The notes: a model not told the origin generated them from the letters alone. A stretch of DNA of 64,000 nucleotides from Ornithinibacillus caprae (GCF_009728145.1 NZ_WOCA01000009.1:1-64000), one strand, 5' to 3'. Numbered from the stretch's first letter, positions 1 through 9,818 are shown. Translations and numbers: made by a program.

Positions 1-74
1 GAGTCTCCGCCTTCGTTAGTATTAAGAAATCGCTTTACTGCTTCAATTTTTTCTCTTGAAGAAAATTTAGCCAT
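1..74 (-). CDS. IS3-family transposase OrfA, N-terminal fragment
   Basis: The reading frame begins at an ATG at 74 behind a GGAGGTG ribosome site (around 82-90). It encodes MAKFSSREKIEAVKRFLNTN followed by EGGD before leaving the window. A short basic segment followed by an EAVxxFL helix is typical of the helix-turn-helix start of IS3/IS150 OrfA, which binds the element ends. Only 24 codons are visible, so whether the transposase is intact cannot be judged. Confidence 0.65.
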   Translation of the reverse strand, partial: MAKFSSREKIEAVKRFLNTNEGGD

Positions 75-130
75 AAAAAACTACACCTCCAATTGTTATT
101 TGTGTCTAACAATTGGGGTGCAGTTCAACA
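1..130 (-). mobile_element. End of an IS3-family insertion sequence, cut by the window edge
   Basis: Read on the minus strand, the element starts at 130 with TGTTGAACTGCACCCCAATT, the style of terminal repeat seen in IS150-group IS3 elements (TG...CA ends). It is followed by a short leader, a ribosome site and a transposase start. The rest of the element lies left of the window. It sits directly upstream of secA, where hpf (yvyD) lies in B. subtilis. Confidence 0.75.
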
Positions 131-209
131 CGGGATCGTCTTTTTTCTATCATTACCATGTTGGTAATTTCTTATACGTTAACGTACATTGTCCATAGCG
201 AGGCAATTA

Positions 210-239
210 TTGTCATATACGAATAAGAAGTGTTATTAT
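210..239 (+). promoter_or_regulatory. Sigma-A-type promoter of secA
   Basis: TTGTCA at 210-215 and TATTAT at 234-239 are separated by 18 bp, with a TG dinucleotide just before the -10. It lies about 80 bp upstream of the secA start and downstream of the IS end, so the insertion appears to have left the promoter intact. Prediction by eye only. Confidence 0.5.
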
Positions 240-320
240 AAATTATGGACTAAAGTAAGAATCTAACAGTGATTCAGTATAAAAATGATAAGTTTTTCTA
301 TTAATGAGGAGCGTTCATGT

Positions 321-2837
321 ATGGCAGAGTTATTAAAAAAAATATTTGGGGATCCAAATCAAAAAGAACTTAAACGTATACAAAAAGTTGTTGATCAAAT
401 CGAAGCAAATGAGCCAGAGATTGAAAAATTATCGGATGATCAACTAAAGAAAAAAACAGAAGAATTCAAGGAACGTTATGAAAATGGGGAAAGCTTAGAC
501 GACATGCTTGTAGAGGCATATGCAGTTGTACGTGAAGCTTCCAAACGTGTGTTGAACATGCGACCATTCCCAGTTCAGTTAATGGGAGCAGTGGCATTGC
601 ATGAGGGTAATATTGCTGAAATGAAAACAGGTGAAGGTAAAACATTAGCTTCCACTATGCCAGCATATTTAAATGCAATATCTGGAAAAGGTGTACATGT
701 TATTACCGTCAATGAATACTTGGTAGACCGTGATGCTAAGGAAATGGGGCAATTATTTGAGTTTCTTGGTCTTACCGTTGGCTTAAATGGTAATGGTTTA
801 TCAAAAGAAGAAAAAAGAGAAGCTTATTACTGTGATATTACGTATGGTACGAATAATGAATTTGGTTTCGATTATCTACGTGATAACATGGTTCTTTATA
901 AAGAGCAAATGGTGCAACGCCCACTGAATTTTGCAATCATTGATGAGGTTGACTCGATTTTAATTGATGAGGCACGAACACCATTGATTATTTCTGGTTC
1001 TGCTCAAAAATCTGCATCGCTTTATCAACAAGCAAATTCTTTTGTTACTACCTTAAAGCGTGAAGATGATTACACCTTTGATGAAAAAACAAAGGGTGTT
1101 CAGCTAACAGAAGAAGGAATTAACAAAGCAGAACGTTATTTTAATATTGATAATTTATTTGATCTGAATAATGTATCGTTAACGCATCATATTAATCAAG
1201 CATTAAAAGCGCACGTTTCTATGCATCGTGACACAGATTACGTTGTACAGGACGAAGAAGTTGTCATTGTTGACCAGTTTACGGGACGTTTAATGAAAGG
1301 ACGTCGCTACAGTGACGGTCTTCATCAAGCAATTGAAGCAAAAGAAGGTTTAAAAATTCAAAATGAAAGCATGACATTAGCATCAATTACTTTCCAAAAC
1401 TTTTTCCGTATGTACAATAAGCTGTCAGGTATGACTGGTACAGCAAAAACAGAAGAAGAAGAATTTAGAAATATTTATAATATGAATGTAATAGCGATCC
1501 CAACAAATAAACCGATTGTACGTGATGATAAACCTGATATGATCTATAAAACGATGGAAGGTAAGTTCCGTGCAGCAGTCGAATACATTAAAGAGCGTCA
1601 CCTAGAAGGTCAACCAGTACTTGTTGGTACTGTTGCCGTAGAAACTTCTGAGATTATTTCCCATTTACTAAAAAAAGCAGGCGTTAAACATAATGTATTA
1701 AACGCGAAAAATCATTATCGTGAAGCAGAAATTATCGAAAATGCCGGGCAACAAGGAGCAGTAACCATCGCTACCAACATGGCTGGTCGTGGTACGGATA
1801 TCAAACTTGGTGAAGGTGTGAAAGAGCTAGGTGGTCTAGCTGTTATTGGGACAGAACGACATGAGTCTAGACGTATTGATAATCAGTTACGCGGTCGTTC
1901 CGGACGTCAGGGCGACCCAGGTCTATCTCAATTCTATTTATCGATGGAAGATGAATTAATGCGTCGATTTGGTTCTGATAATTTACGAAATATGATGGAC
2001 AAACTGGGGATGGATGATTCTCAGCCGATTGAAAGTAAAATGGTATCGCGTGCAGTCGAATCCGCTCAAAAACGAGTAGAGGGTAATAACTTTGATGCTC
2101 GTAAAACTGTACTTTCCTATGATGATGTATTACGTGAACAACGTGAAATCATTTATAAACAACGTTTTGAAGTTATTGATGCAGAAGGAAATGAATTAAG
2201 AGAAATCATTGAGAATATGATTGAATCGTCATTACAGCGTGTGATTGATACGCATACTCAGGATGAAGATGAAGACAACTGGGACATTCAAGCTATTGTT
2301 GAATATGTACATGGAAGCCTATTAGAGCCAGAAGATTTGTCTGAGGCAGATATAAAAGGAAAAGATTCAGAAGAAATAATCGAAATGATCATGAATAAAG
2401 TACGTACTCGCTATGACGAGAAGCAAGAAGAACTATCTGAAGAGCAAATGCGAGAGTTTGAAAAAGTTATACTATTACGTACCGTTGATACAAAGTGGAT
2501 GGATCATATCGATCAAATGGATCAATTACGTCAAGGTATCCACTTACGTGCGTATGGACAAAATGATCCATTGCGTGAGTACCAATTAGAAGGTTTCTCT
2601 ATGTTTGAAGAAATGGTTGCAAGCATTGAGGATGAAGTTGCAAAATATATCATGAAGGCACAAATTCGTGAAAACTTAAAACGTCAAGAAGTAGTGAAGA
2701 ATACACAAGCTGTTTCTGGCGAACAGGAAGAGAAGAAAAAGACGAAAAAGCCATATATTAAGAAGCAAGATGTAGGTCGAAATGATCCTTGTCCGTGTGG
2801 AAGTGGGAAGAAATTTAAAAACTGTCACGGTAAATAG
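321..2837 (+). CDS. secA: Preprotein translocase ATPase SecA
   Basis: SecA is the cytoplasmic motor that pushes unfolded preproteins through the SecYEG channel. The 838-residue product has the full architecture: Walker A MKTGEGKT (about residues 101-108), the DEVD box (about 210), the [16 protein letters not shown] helicase motif, the [12 protein letters not shown] motif, and a C-terminal zinc-binding tail [13 protein letters not shown] that binds SecB or ribosomes in homologues. The start was put at ATG 321 because MAELLKKIF matches the usual SecA N-terminus and GAGGA lies upstream; a start at 285 would add 12 unusual residues. It is followed by a hairpin terminator and prfB, as in B. subtilis. 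Confidence 0.97.
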   Translation: MAELLKKIFGDPNQKELKRIQKVVDQIEANEPEIEKLSDDQLKKKTEEFKERYENGESLDDMLVEAYAVVREASKRVLNMRPFPVQLMGAVALHEGNIAEMKTGEGKTLASTMPAYLNAISGKGVHVITVNEYLVDRDAKEMGQLFEFLGLTVGLNGNGLSKEEKREAYYCDITYGTNNEFGFDYLRDNMVLYKEQMVQRPLNFAIIDEVDSILIDEARTPLIISGSAQKSASLYQQANSFVTTLKREDDYTFDEKTKGVQLTEEGINKAERYFNIDNLFDLNNVSLTHHINQALKAHVSMHRDTDYVVQDEEVVIVDQFTGRLMKGRRYSDGLHQAIEAKEGLKIQNESMTLASITFQNFFRMYNKLSGMTGTAKTEEEEFRNIYNMNVIAIPTNKPIVRDDKPDMIYKTMEGKFRAAVEYIKERHLEGQPVLVGTVAVETSEIISHLLKKAGVKHNVLNAKNHYREAEIIENAGQQGAVTIATNMAGRGTDIKLGEGVKELGGLAVIGTERHESRRIDNQLRGRSGRQGDPGLSQFYLSMEDELMRRFGSDNLRNMMDKLGMDDSQPIESKMVSRAVESAQKRVEGNNFDARKTVLSYDDVLREQREIIYKQRFEVIDAEGNELREIIENMIESSLQRVIDTHTQDEDEDNWDIQAIVEYVHGSLLEPEDLSEADIKGKDSEEIIEMIMNKVRTRYDEKQEELSEEQMREFEKVILLRTVDTKWMDHIDQMDQLRQGIHLRAYGQNDPLREYQLEGFSMFEEMVASIEDEVAKYIMKAQIRENLKRQEVVKNTQAVSGEQEEKKKTKKPYIKKQDVGRNDPCPCGSGKKFKNCHGK

Positions 2838-2883
2838 CATATTTAACCTTTTAAAAAGGTTTGAAAATGATTAAAATGATACT

Positions 2884-2912
2884 AACACTCCCAATTTCTT
2901 GGGGGTGTTTTC
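2884..2912 (+). terminator. Rho-independent terminator after secA
   Basis: AACACTCCCAA (2884-2894) pairs with TTGGGGGTGTT (2899-2909), followed by T residues. It lies between secA and prfB, so read-through may link the two. Confidence 0.7.
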
Positions 2913-2950
2913 ATTGGTAAATAAATATATTAACTTATGAGGTGAATTCA

Positions 2951-4049
2951 ATGGAACTTGCAGAAATTAAAAATGAATTAGATAAAATGAATACGCGTGT
3001 AGCGGAATTTAGGGGGTCTCTTTGACTTAGATGCCAAGAATGCACGTATTCAGGAACTAGAGTTAGAAATGACCGAGCCCGGATTTTGGGATGATCAAAA
3101 TGCCGCTCAAAAGGTAATCGATGAAGCAAATGGGCTAAAAGGTTATGTAAACACATTTGATGGTATATCAGCTCGTTTAGATGACTTAGAGGTTTCGTAT
3201 GAGCTAGTGAAAGAAGAAAATGATGAAGAATTATATGAAGAACTAAATAACGATATTGTGGAGCTTCGTAAAGCCATTAATGAATTTGAATTGCAAATGC
3301 TTTTGAGTGAACCATACGATTCAAATAATGCGATCTTGGAATTACATCCAGGAGCAGGTGGAACAGAATCTCAGGATTGGGCAAGCATGCTGCTTCGCAT
3401 GTATCAACGCTGGGCAGAAGCAAAAGGATTCTCAGTAGAAACATTGGACTATTTACCTGGGGATGAAGCTGGTGTAAAAAGTGTTACCCTGTTAATTAAG
3501 GGTCATAATGCCTATGGGTATTTAAAAGCAGAAAAAGGTGTCCATCGTTTGGTACGTATTTCTCCATTCGATTCTTCAGGTAGGCGACATACTTCGTTTG
3601 CATCTTGTGAGGTTATGCCAGAGCTCTCTGATGATGTGGATATTGATGTGAAAACAGAAGATATAAAGGTGGATACGTATCGTGCTAGTGGTGCAGGTGG
3701 ACAGCATGTAAATACAACAGATTCTGCGGTTCGTATTACTCATATTCCAACAAATACTGTTGTTACCTGTCAAAATGAACGCTCTCAAATTAAAAACCGT
3801 GAAGCTGCTATGAAGATGTTAAAGGCTAAGCTGTATCAATTAGAAATCGAAAAGCAGCAACAAGAACTGGCGGATATTCGTGGTGAACAGAAAGAGATAG
3901 GATGGGGAAGCCAAATTCGTTCCTATGTATTCCATCCGTATTCCATGGTAAAAGACCATCGTACAAATGTAGAAATTGGAAATACAAATGCAGTTATGGA
4001 TGGTGATCTTGACCCGTTTATCGATGCATTTTTACGATCAAAAATGTGA
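2951..4049 (+). CDS. prfB: Peptide chain release factor 2 with programmed +1 frameshift
   Basis: RF2 recognises UGA and UAA and triggers peptide release. Codons 1-24 run from ATG 2951 to an in-frame TGA at 3023-3025; a +1 shift at CTT-TGA-C joins this to the long frame from 3024, giving 365 residues, the usual RF2 length. The shift site has the classic elements: an internal Shine-Dalgarno-like AGGGGG (3011-3016), then TCT CTT TGA C. The product shows the SPF anticodon-like tripeptide (VRISPFDS) and the GGQ catalytic loop (SGAGGQHVN). Reading the stop as a sequencing error would be wrong: the slip autoregulates RF2 level. Confidence 0.97.
3011..3026 (+). promoter_or_regulatory. prfB programmed frameshift site
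   Basis: AGGGGG TCT CTT TGA C: a Shine-Dalgarno-like stimulator three bases before the slippery CTT codon, and the UGA stop followed by C, a weak termination context. Low RF2 favours the +1 slip, so RF2 controls its own synthesis. Confidence 0.95.
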
Positions 4050-4060
4050 CATAAATCACC
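4045..4060 (+). promoter_or_regulatory. Fnr-like box over the prfB stop, upstream of cccB
   Basis: TGTGA-CATAAA-TCACC matches the Bacillus Fnr consensus TGTGA-N6-TCACA at 9 of 10 fixed positions. It lies 212 bp before cccB. A possible -10 (TATAAC, 4086-4091) is about 4 bp further away than ideal class II spacing, so this is much weaker than the two boxes at 11177 and 14246. Confidence 0.25.
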
Positions 4061-4271
4061 TTTTTGAAAGCCCCTAACCTCTTGATATAACTAGGTTTGT
4101 GACGTGTTGTGAAAGTCATGAAATTGCCACAAATTACTAAAATGTTGGTATGACAACGTTTTTAGCCAATTTTTGGTTTTTGAAGGCTTTATAAGAGGTT
4201 TTATTATTTTCTATATTGGTTATAATAAATATGACAAACCTATTATTAAACTTTGATTAGGGGGATTTCAC

Positions 4272-4604
4272 ATGAAGAAATGGTTATTTGCAGTATTAAT
4301 TGGATCCGCACTAGTACTTGGTGCATGTGGCGGTGGAGATGATGATGCTACAGACACGAACGGTGATGGTGGCGAAACAACAGAAACTGCTGCAGGTCAA
4401 GAAATTTATGAAGCAAACTGTGCAGCTTGTCATGGTGCAGATTTATCCGGTGGTGCTGGTCCGAACTTAAGTGCAGTAGGATCTAAGTACTCTGCTGATG
4501 AAATTGTTGATATTATCCATAATGGAATTGGTAACATGCAAGCACAAAATGTTGACAATGATGATGCAGAAGTATTAGCAAACTGGTTAGCAGAAAAGAA
4601 ATAA
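4272..4604 (+). CDS. cccB: Lipoprotein cytochrome c551 (small c-type cytochrome)
   Basis: A 110-residue membrane-anchored electron carrier on the outer face of the cell membrane. A lipobox (LGAC, lipidated Cys19) follows a short hydrophobic signal. A Gly/Asp/Thr-rich linker leads to the heme-binding motif C50-A-A-C53-H54, and a Met in the GNMQ segment is the likely second axial ligand. It has its own possible -10 (TATAAT, 4221-4226) and terminator. In Bacillus azotoformans a membrane-bound c551 donates electrons to the CuA-type NO reductase, so this protein could serve the enzymes at 11.3-15.4 kb; that link is inference. Position after prfB matches B. subtilis cccB. Confidence 0.88.
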   Translation: MKKWLFAVLIGSALVLGACGGGDDDATDTNGDGGETTETAAGQEIYEANCAACHGADLSGGAGPNLSAVGSKYSADEIVDIIHNGIGNMQAQNVDNDDAEVLANWLAEKK

Positions 4605-4624
4605 ATTTATCTTAAGTATATAAA

Positions 4625-4657
4625 AAGTTTGATCTCCTTAGGTCAAGCTTTTTTTAT
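4625..4657 (+). terminator. Terminator after cccB
   Basis: AAGTTTGA pairs (one G-U) with TCAAGCTT, followed by a run of T. The rest of the gap to 4978 is AT-rich and holds only the ftsE promoter region. Confidence 0.65.
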
Positions 4658-4792
4658 TTTCCATTTTCCCATCCCAAATACTCAGGCTCCAACATCTCCC
4701 AAAATTTTACCGAATTTTACAAAAAAACTACCAAAATAGTTCCTTTGAAATATAAATGTAATAATTTTTATCGTAAAAAATATGTAGAAAGA

Positions 4793-4801
4793 TGTTATAA
4801 T
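4793..4801 (+). promoter_or_regulatory. Extended -10 promoter candidate for ftsEX
   Basis: TG-T-TATAAT at 4793-4801 forms an extended -10; no good -35 is seen. The transcript would have a leader of about 170 bases before ftsE at 4979. Confidence 0.4.
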
Positions 4802-4978
4802 ATAAAAGAATTCCGAAGAAAATAGTCTGTTTTATTAAAAAGGTTTTATGAAATGAAGTTATTTTCTTTAGCAGAAAAGCGAGAATAGGCTTGCATTTTG
4901 CAACTAGGTCTTTTGGCACAAAGGCATACCAAGCCGATTTTTCACAACAACATTATAAAAATATAAAGGTGAGTTTAT

Positions 4979-5665
4979 ATGATATTAATGAAAGATGTAT
5001 ATAAAACGTATTCCAATGGGGTAACTGCGTTAAATGGTATTTCAGTAGACATAGATCAAGGTGAATTTGTATATATAGTAGGTCCAAGTGGAGCGGGAAA
5101 ATCAACATTTGTTAAATTGATGTATCGTGAAGTAAAACCTAGTAATGGACAACTTGTTATAAATAAAACGGATTTAAGTGAGTTAAAAGAAAAAAATATT
5201 CCTCATTTTCGTCGTGATATCGGAGTTATTTTCCAAGACTTTAAATTGCTTCCTAAACTATCAGTCTATGAAAATGTGGCTTTTGCACTAGAGGTAATCG
5301 AAGAATCTCCTCGAAATATCCGCAAACGTGTGATGGATGTACTTGAACTAGTTGGTCTTAAAAATAAGGCCCGTTTTTTACCAGATGAGTTATCTGGTGG
5401 TGAACAACAACGTGTTTCCATCGCTCGTGCTATTGTAAATCATCCGAAGATTGTTATTGCGGACGAGCCTACTGGAAACCTCGATCCAGATACTTCATGG
5501 GAGATCATGCGTGTTTTTGAAGAGATCAATAATAGAGGAACAACTATCTTAATGGCAACTCACTCGAAGGAGATTGTAAACACGATTAAAAAGCGTGTTA
5601 TTGCAATTGAAGATGGGTTAATTGTAAGAGACCAACACAGAGGTGAATACGGTTATGAAAGCTAG
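4979..5665 (+). CDS. ftsE: Cell-division ABC transporter ATPase FtsE
   Basis: The cytoplasmic ATPase of the FtsEX complex, which drives conformational signals through FtsX to switch on a peptidoglycan hydrolase outside the cell. The 228-residue protein carries Walker A GPSGAGKS (about 35-42), the ABC signature LSGGEQQR, Walker B IVIADEPT and the H-switch (ATHSKE). It overlaps ftsX by 11 bp, implying coupled translation. The hydrolase partner is probably the M23 gene at 6604. Confidence 0.95.
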   Translation: MILMKDVYKTYSNGVTALNGISVDIDQGEFVYIVGPSGAGKSTFVKLMYREVKPSNGQLVINKTDLSELKEKNIPHFRRDIGVIFQDFKLLPKLSVYENVAFALEVIEESPRNIRKRVMDVLELVGLKNKARFLPDELSGGEQQRVSIARAIVNHPKIVIADEPTGNLDPDTSWEIMRVFEEINNRGTTILMATHSKEIVNTIKKRVIAIEDGLIVRDQHRGEYGYES

Positions 5666-6548
5666 AACATTAAAAAGACATCTACGGGAAAGTGTTAAAA
5701 ATCTTTTCCGTAACGGTTGGATGACAATAGCCTCTGCTGGTGCAGTTACAGTTACATTGGTTTTGGTTGGAGCATTTCTAGCTCTTATGTTAAACCTGAA
5801 TCAAATGGCTACTAATCTGGAGGAAGATGTTGTAATTAAGGCATTGATTGATACAACTGCTGATGATGAACAAATAAAAGAATTAGGTGAAGAAATTGAT
5901 CAACTAGATGCAGTTGATACAGTGTTATTCTCATCTAAAGATGAGGAATTACAGGACCTAATTGAAGGTATGGGAGAAGGTGGAGAAACTTGGCAGTTAT
6001 TAGAACAAGAAAATCCACTAAATCATGCTTACGTAGTTAAGGCGAAGGATCCTCAAAACACGGAAGAACTCGCTGATGAAATTGCGACATTTGATAATGT
6101 AGATGAAGTATCTTATGGGCAAGAGGTTGTTCAAAACCTATTTAAATTTAACAACTATGCTAGAACGATTGGATTAGTCTTAATTATTGGATTAGTGTTA
6201 ACGGCTATTTTCCTAATTTCTAATACAATTAAACTTACAATTATGGCACGTAGTAAAGAGATTGGCATCATGAAATTAGTTGGTGCTACCAATGGATTTA
6301 TTAGATGGCCATTCTTTATTGAAGGAATGTTACTTGGGGTTTTAGGATCTATTATCCCTATTGTCGGGATCTTATCCGGATATAAATTCTTTGAAACTAG
6401 TATAAGCGAAATCAGTGCTATCGGATTCGTTGAAATATTGCCTTATAATCCATTTGCTTGGCAACTTTCTGCAATTATCCTAGGAATAGGTGCCCTAATA
6501 GGTATTTGGGGAAGTGTCATGAGTGTACGTAAATTCTTAAAAGTTTAA
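5655..6548 (+). CDS. ftsX: Cell-division ABC transporter permease FtsX
   Basis: Membrane partner of FtsE: one N-terminal membrane helix (about 22-48), a large extracellular domain that contacts the hydrolase, and three C-terminal helices ending near the C-terminus, the FtsX/MacB topology. ATG 5655 was chosen (297 residues; the family is about 296) because the GTG at 5643 falls inside the GAGGTG ribosome site. The start lies within the end of ftsE. Confidence 0.93.
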   Translation: MKARTLKRHLRESVKNLFRNGWMTIASAGAVTVTLVLVGAFLALMLNLNQMATNLEEDVVIKALIDTTADDEQIKELGEEIDQLDAVDTVLFSSKDEELQDLIEGMGEGGETWQLLEQENPLNHAYVVKAKDPQNTEELADEIATFDNVDEVSYGQEVVQNLFKFNNYARTIGLVLIIGLVLTAIFLISNTIKLTIMARSKEIGIMKLVGATNGFIRWPFFIEGMLLGVLGSIIPIVGILSGYKFFETSISEISAIGFVEILPYNPFAWQLSAIILGIGALIGIWGSVMSVRKFLKV

Positions 6549-6549
6549 T

Positions 6550-6586
6550 TCAACTATCGAGAATTGATAGAGTTGATTGTTTTTTG
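6550..6586 (+). terminator. Hairpin between ftsX and the M23 hydrolase gene
   Basis: CAACTATC and GATAGAGTTG form an imperfect stem followed by TTGTTTTTTG. It probably attenuates rather than fully stops transcription from ftsX into the next gene. Confidence 0.45.
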
Positions 6587-6603
6587 AAAGGGGAATTAAC
6601 GGG

Positions 6604-7941
6604 ATGAAGAAATATTTACCATTATTACTTGTCGTTGCCTTAGTATTAACGATTCCAGGTTTAAATTTGGATCAGGTTTCTGCGGAATCAGTCGATGATT
6701 TGAATAAACAAATTAAAGATTTGGAAAAAGAACAATTAGAACTTAAAGAAAAACAAGATGGTTTAGAAAGTGAGAAATCAGAAACGGAGAAAAAGATTCA
6801 AGAGAACTTGAATAAGCAAGGTACAGTTAAAGGTGAAATTGAATCTATTGATCAGCAACTTGATACGACAAGAGCAAACATTCAAGCGAAAGAAAATGAA
6901 ATTGCTGAAACGAATAAAGAAATTGATAGTTTAAATAACAAAATAAAAGAGTTAAAAGAGCAAATCGAAGAATTAAAAGAAGAAATTAAGAAATTACAAG
7001 AGAAAATTGAAAAACGTGAAGAATTACTAAAAGATCGTTTACGTACCATCCAAAAAAATGGCGGTCAAATGAGATATATTGAAGTGTTACTCGGGTCTAG
7101 TAGCTTTGCTGATTTTATCAGTAGAACTGCTGCAGTAAACATCATGATGGATCAGGATAAAGCGATCATGGAAACATTAAAAGAAGATCGAATTACAGTA
7201 GAAACGAAAAAGACTGAGGTAGAAGATAATAAAACCGAAGTTGAGGATAAGAAAGTAGAAGTTGAAGATAAGAAAGTTGCTTTGGAGTCTCAAAAACAAG
7301 AATTAGTTGCTTTACAAGGGCAACTGAATAATCAAATGGCTGAAAAGGAAACCTTGATGGCCGAGCTAGAACATGAACATGAAGAGCTACACGAAATTGA
7401 ATTAACATTAGCTGAGGAACAAGAAGTCATACGTGCAGAAGCGGAAGCAAAGAAGAAAGCAATTGCAATGGCTGAACGTAAGAAAACGGAATTAGCGCAA
7501 TTAAATAAAAAAGAACCAGCAGCAAACTCTGGAAATCCAAATGGGATTTTTACACACCCAGCAAAAGCGAGAATATCTTCTCATTTTGGAATGAGATATC
7601 ATCCAATTTTTCACGAAAATAGACTCCATGCAGGTGTAGATTTTGCAACATCTACAGGAACACCTTTACTTGCACCGGCTGACGGTGTCGTAAGTAAAGT
7701 AGGTGTAGTTGGTGGATTTGGAAATGCCATTTTTATTTCGCATTATATTAATGGGCAAAGTTATACCACTGTATCTGCTCATTTAAGTAGTATGTCTGTT
7801 TCACCTGGACAAGAAGTGTCAGAAGGACAAGTAATAGGAGCAACAGGTAACACTGGTAATTCAACAGGACCCCACCTTCATTTTGAAGTACATATTGGAG
7901 GATACGGAAACCCTGTAAACCCACTCCCGTATTTAAAATAA
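6604..7941 (+). CDS. Secreted coiled-coil murein hydrolase, M23 (LytM/EnvC type)
   Basis: A 445-residue exported protein. A signal peptide ends near VSA (25-27); a long charged coiled coil (about 30-300, with tandem KTEVEDNK/KVEVEDKK-type repeats near 205-225) is followed by a C-terminal M23 metallopeptidase domain with zinc motifs H-AGV-D and the HLHFE segment. M23 enzymes cut peptide bridges in peptidoglycan. Coiled coil plus LytM is the EnvC/PcsB-like layout of FtsEX-controlled hydrolases, and it directly follows ftsX. ATG 6604 fits the AAAGGGGAA ribosome site. In B. subtilis the FtsEX client is CwlO; see findings. Confidence 0.88.
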   Translation: MKKYLPLLLVVALVLTIPGLNLDQVSAESVDDLNKQIKDLEKEQLELKEKQDGLESEKSETEKKIQENLNKQGTVKGEIESIDQQLDTTRANIQAKENEIAETNKEIDSLNNKIKELKEQIEELKEEIKKLQEKIEKREELLKDRLRTIQKNGGQMRYIEVLLGSSSFADFISRTAAVNIMMDQDKAIMETLKEDRITVETKKTEVEDNKTEVEDKKVEVEDKKVALESQKQELVALQGQLNNQMAEKETLMAELEHEHEELHEIELTLAEEQEVIRAEAEAKKKAIAMAERKKTELAQLNKKEPAANSGNPNGIFTHPAKARISSHFGMRYHPIFHENRLHAGVDFATSTGTPLLAPADGVVSKVGVVGGFGNAIFISHYINGQSYTTVSAHLSSMSVSPGQEVSEGQVIGATGNTGNSTGPHLHFEVHIGGYGNPVNPLPYLK

Positions 7942-7952
7942 ATAGAGTATGA

Positions 7953-7985
7953 AAAGGCATCTCCCTAAAGGGCGATGTCTTTTTC
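7953..7985 (+). terminator. Terminator after the M23 hydrolase gene
   Basis: AGGCATCTCCC and GGGCGATGTCT form an imperfect stem around TAAA, followed by TTTT. Confidence 0.65.
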
Positions 7986-8143
7986 GTATACAGTACCTAA
8001 TAACTTTTTCCAATTTGCATAAGCTCCATGAGTACATATAAAATTAATTTCTTAAGTAAAATCCATAGTCATCTAGCTCAGATAGTGGTATGCTTTTTTA
8101 TAATACATAAAATAAAGTAAACATAATTCTTTGGGGTGAAGAT

Positions 8144-9613
8144 ATGAAATTGAAAATACCGCATATTATACTCATTTTAGCTGCTGCATTAGTTCTTGGT
8201 TTTGCTGGTGCTTATGTAGGGGTACAGGTAGCAACGAGTTCTGATGAGCAAAATGTACCGCAAACGAATCAACCAGCGGAAGAACAGGATGAAACAGTTA
8301 ATGAAAGTGAATATAATGCACCAGAAAATATGAATAAAGTCGCTCAAGCATTTGATATAATCAAGAAAAATTACTTAGAAAATGTAGAGGATCAACAGCT
8401 TATTGAAGGCGCTATTCAAGGTATGTTAGCAACATTAGAGGATCCGTATAGTACATATATGGATATAGAAATGATGAAGGAATTTGATGAACAAATTGAA
8501 TCATCTTTTGAAGGAATAGGTGCAGAAGTAAGTATGGTGAATGGGACTGTCACAATTGTTGCGCCAATTAAGGATTCACCTGCAGAAAAATCAGGTTTGC
8601 GACCAAATGATCAAGTGTTAGAGGTCGATGGTGAATCATTAGAAGGTTTTGATTTGAATGAGGCAGTATCAAAAATACGTGGTGAAAAAGGGACGGAAGT
8701 AGTTCTTACCATTGCACGACCTGGCGCTTCTGAACCATTTGAAGTTACAATTACTCGTGATACGATTCCAGTGGAAACCGTTTATTCAGATATGCGGACT
8801 ATTTCAGGAAAGAAAACAGGAATTATTGAGATTACAAACTTCTCGGAACAAACTTCAGCTGAATTTGAAGAGCAACTGCAGAGCTTAGAAGAAGAAGGAA
8901 TAGAAGGGTTAGTTATTGATGTTCGAGGTAATCCAGGTGGCTTACTTAACTCTGTAGAAGAAATTTTGAGTAACTTTATTCCTAAAGATGTACCGTATGT
9001 ACAAATTGAAGATGGTGATGGTAATAGAACTCCATACCATTCAAACTTAAATGCTAAGAAAGACTATCCTATTAGTGTATTAGTTAATGAAGGTAGTGCA
9101 TCTGCTTCAGAAATACTAGCTGTTGCGATGAAGGAAATAGACTATCATGTTGTTGGAACAACATCCTTTGGTAAAGGTACGGTACAGCAGGCTGTGCCAC
9201 TGGGTGATGGTAGTACGATTAAATTAACTTTCTTTAAATGGCTTTCACCAGAAGGAAATTGGATTCATGAAACAGGTGTAGAACCTACGGTCGAAATAGA
9301 TCAACCAGAATATTATTATTCGAATCCAGTACAAGTGGAAGACCCATTGGTAATCGACCAATCAGATCCAAAAATTGAAAGTGTTCAGCTCATGTTAGAT
9401 GGCCTAGGCTATAATCCAGGTAGAACAGATGGATATTTTAGTCAAGAAACAGAAAAGGCTGTTGAAGCTTTCCAACAAGATAATGATTTAAATGTAACTG
9501 GAGAAGTAGACCAAGAAACAGCTAATATGCTTGAATTACAAATTGTTGAGAAGATCCGTGATGGTGAAGATGACCTGCAATTAGAAAGAGCATTGGAAGT
9601 ACTATACCATTAA
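8144..9613 (+). CDS. ctpB: C-terminal processing protease CtpB (S41 family)
   Basis: A membrane-tethered serine protease; in Bacillus it trims SpoIVFA to help activate sigma-K processing during sporulation. The 489-residue protein has an N-terminal anchor (about 7-28), a dimerisation/cap region, a PDZ domain (about 115-200), the S41 core with the GSASASE nucleophile segment (317-323), and the K344-x3-Q348 pair (GKGTVQ). It ends with a peptidoglycan-binding domain (about 410-475). Length and order match B. subtilis CtpB. Its own leader (7986-8143) and flanking terminators suggest a single-gene unit. Confidence 0.93.
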   Translation: MKLKIPHIILILAAALVLGFAGAYVGVQVATSSDEQNVPQTNQPAEEQDETVNESEYNAPENMNKVAQAFDIIKKNYLENVEDQQLIEGAIQGMLATLEDPYSTYMDIEMMKEFDEQIESSFEGIGAEVSMVNGTVTIVAPIKDSPAEKSGLRPNDQVLEVDGESLEGFDLNEAVSKIRGEKGTEVVLTIARPGASEPFEVTITRDTIPVETVYSDMRTISGKKTGIIEITNFSEQTSAEFEEQLQSLEEEGIEGLVIDVRGNPGGLLNSVEEILSNFIPKDVPYVQIEDGDGNRTPYHSNLNAKKDYPISVLVNEGSASASEILAVAMKEIDYHVVGTTSFGKGTVQQAVPLGDGSTIKLTFFKWLSPEGNWIHETGVEPTVEIDQPEYYYSNPVQVEDPLVIDQSDPKIESVQLMLDGLGYNPGRTDGYFSQETEKAVEAFQQDNDLNVTGEVDQETANMLELQIVEKIRDGEDDLQLERALEVLYH

Positions 9614-9626
9614 TTGGTTTAAGATA

Positions 9627-9657
9627 AAATCCGTGAGAAATCACTCACGGATTTTTC
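9627..9657 (+). terminator. Terminator after ctpB
   Basis: A perfect 11-bp stem AAATCCGTGAG / CTCACGGATTT with a 6-base loop, followed by T residues. Confidence 0.85.
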
Positions 9658-9818
9658 TAATCTGAGAAAACTTGGTTCATATACGATAAGATAGAAATAC
9701 ATTGTAACATGCGAAAAAGTTTTATTTCCAAGAAGCAGGAAAAAATTCGACAAATAGAGAATATATAAAGATATAGAACCAACTGAAGTTTTTGACACAG
9801 CATTGTGGGGTGATCGAG

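Noticed and set aside
2951-3068. prfB as a frameshifted pseudogene
   Set aside because: The site is the well-known programmed RF2 frameshift, and the joined product has the normal length.
4728-4919. 63-residue frame on the minus strand in the cccB-ftsE gap
   Set aside because: AT-rich, Phe/Ile/Tyr-rich composition without ribosome site; it overlaps the ftsE promoter.
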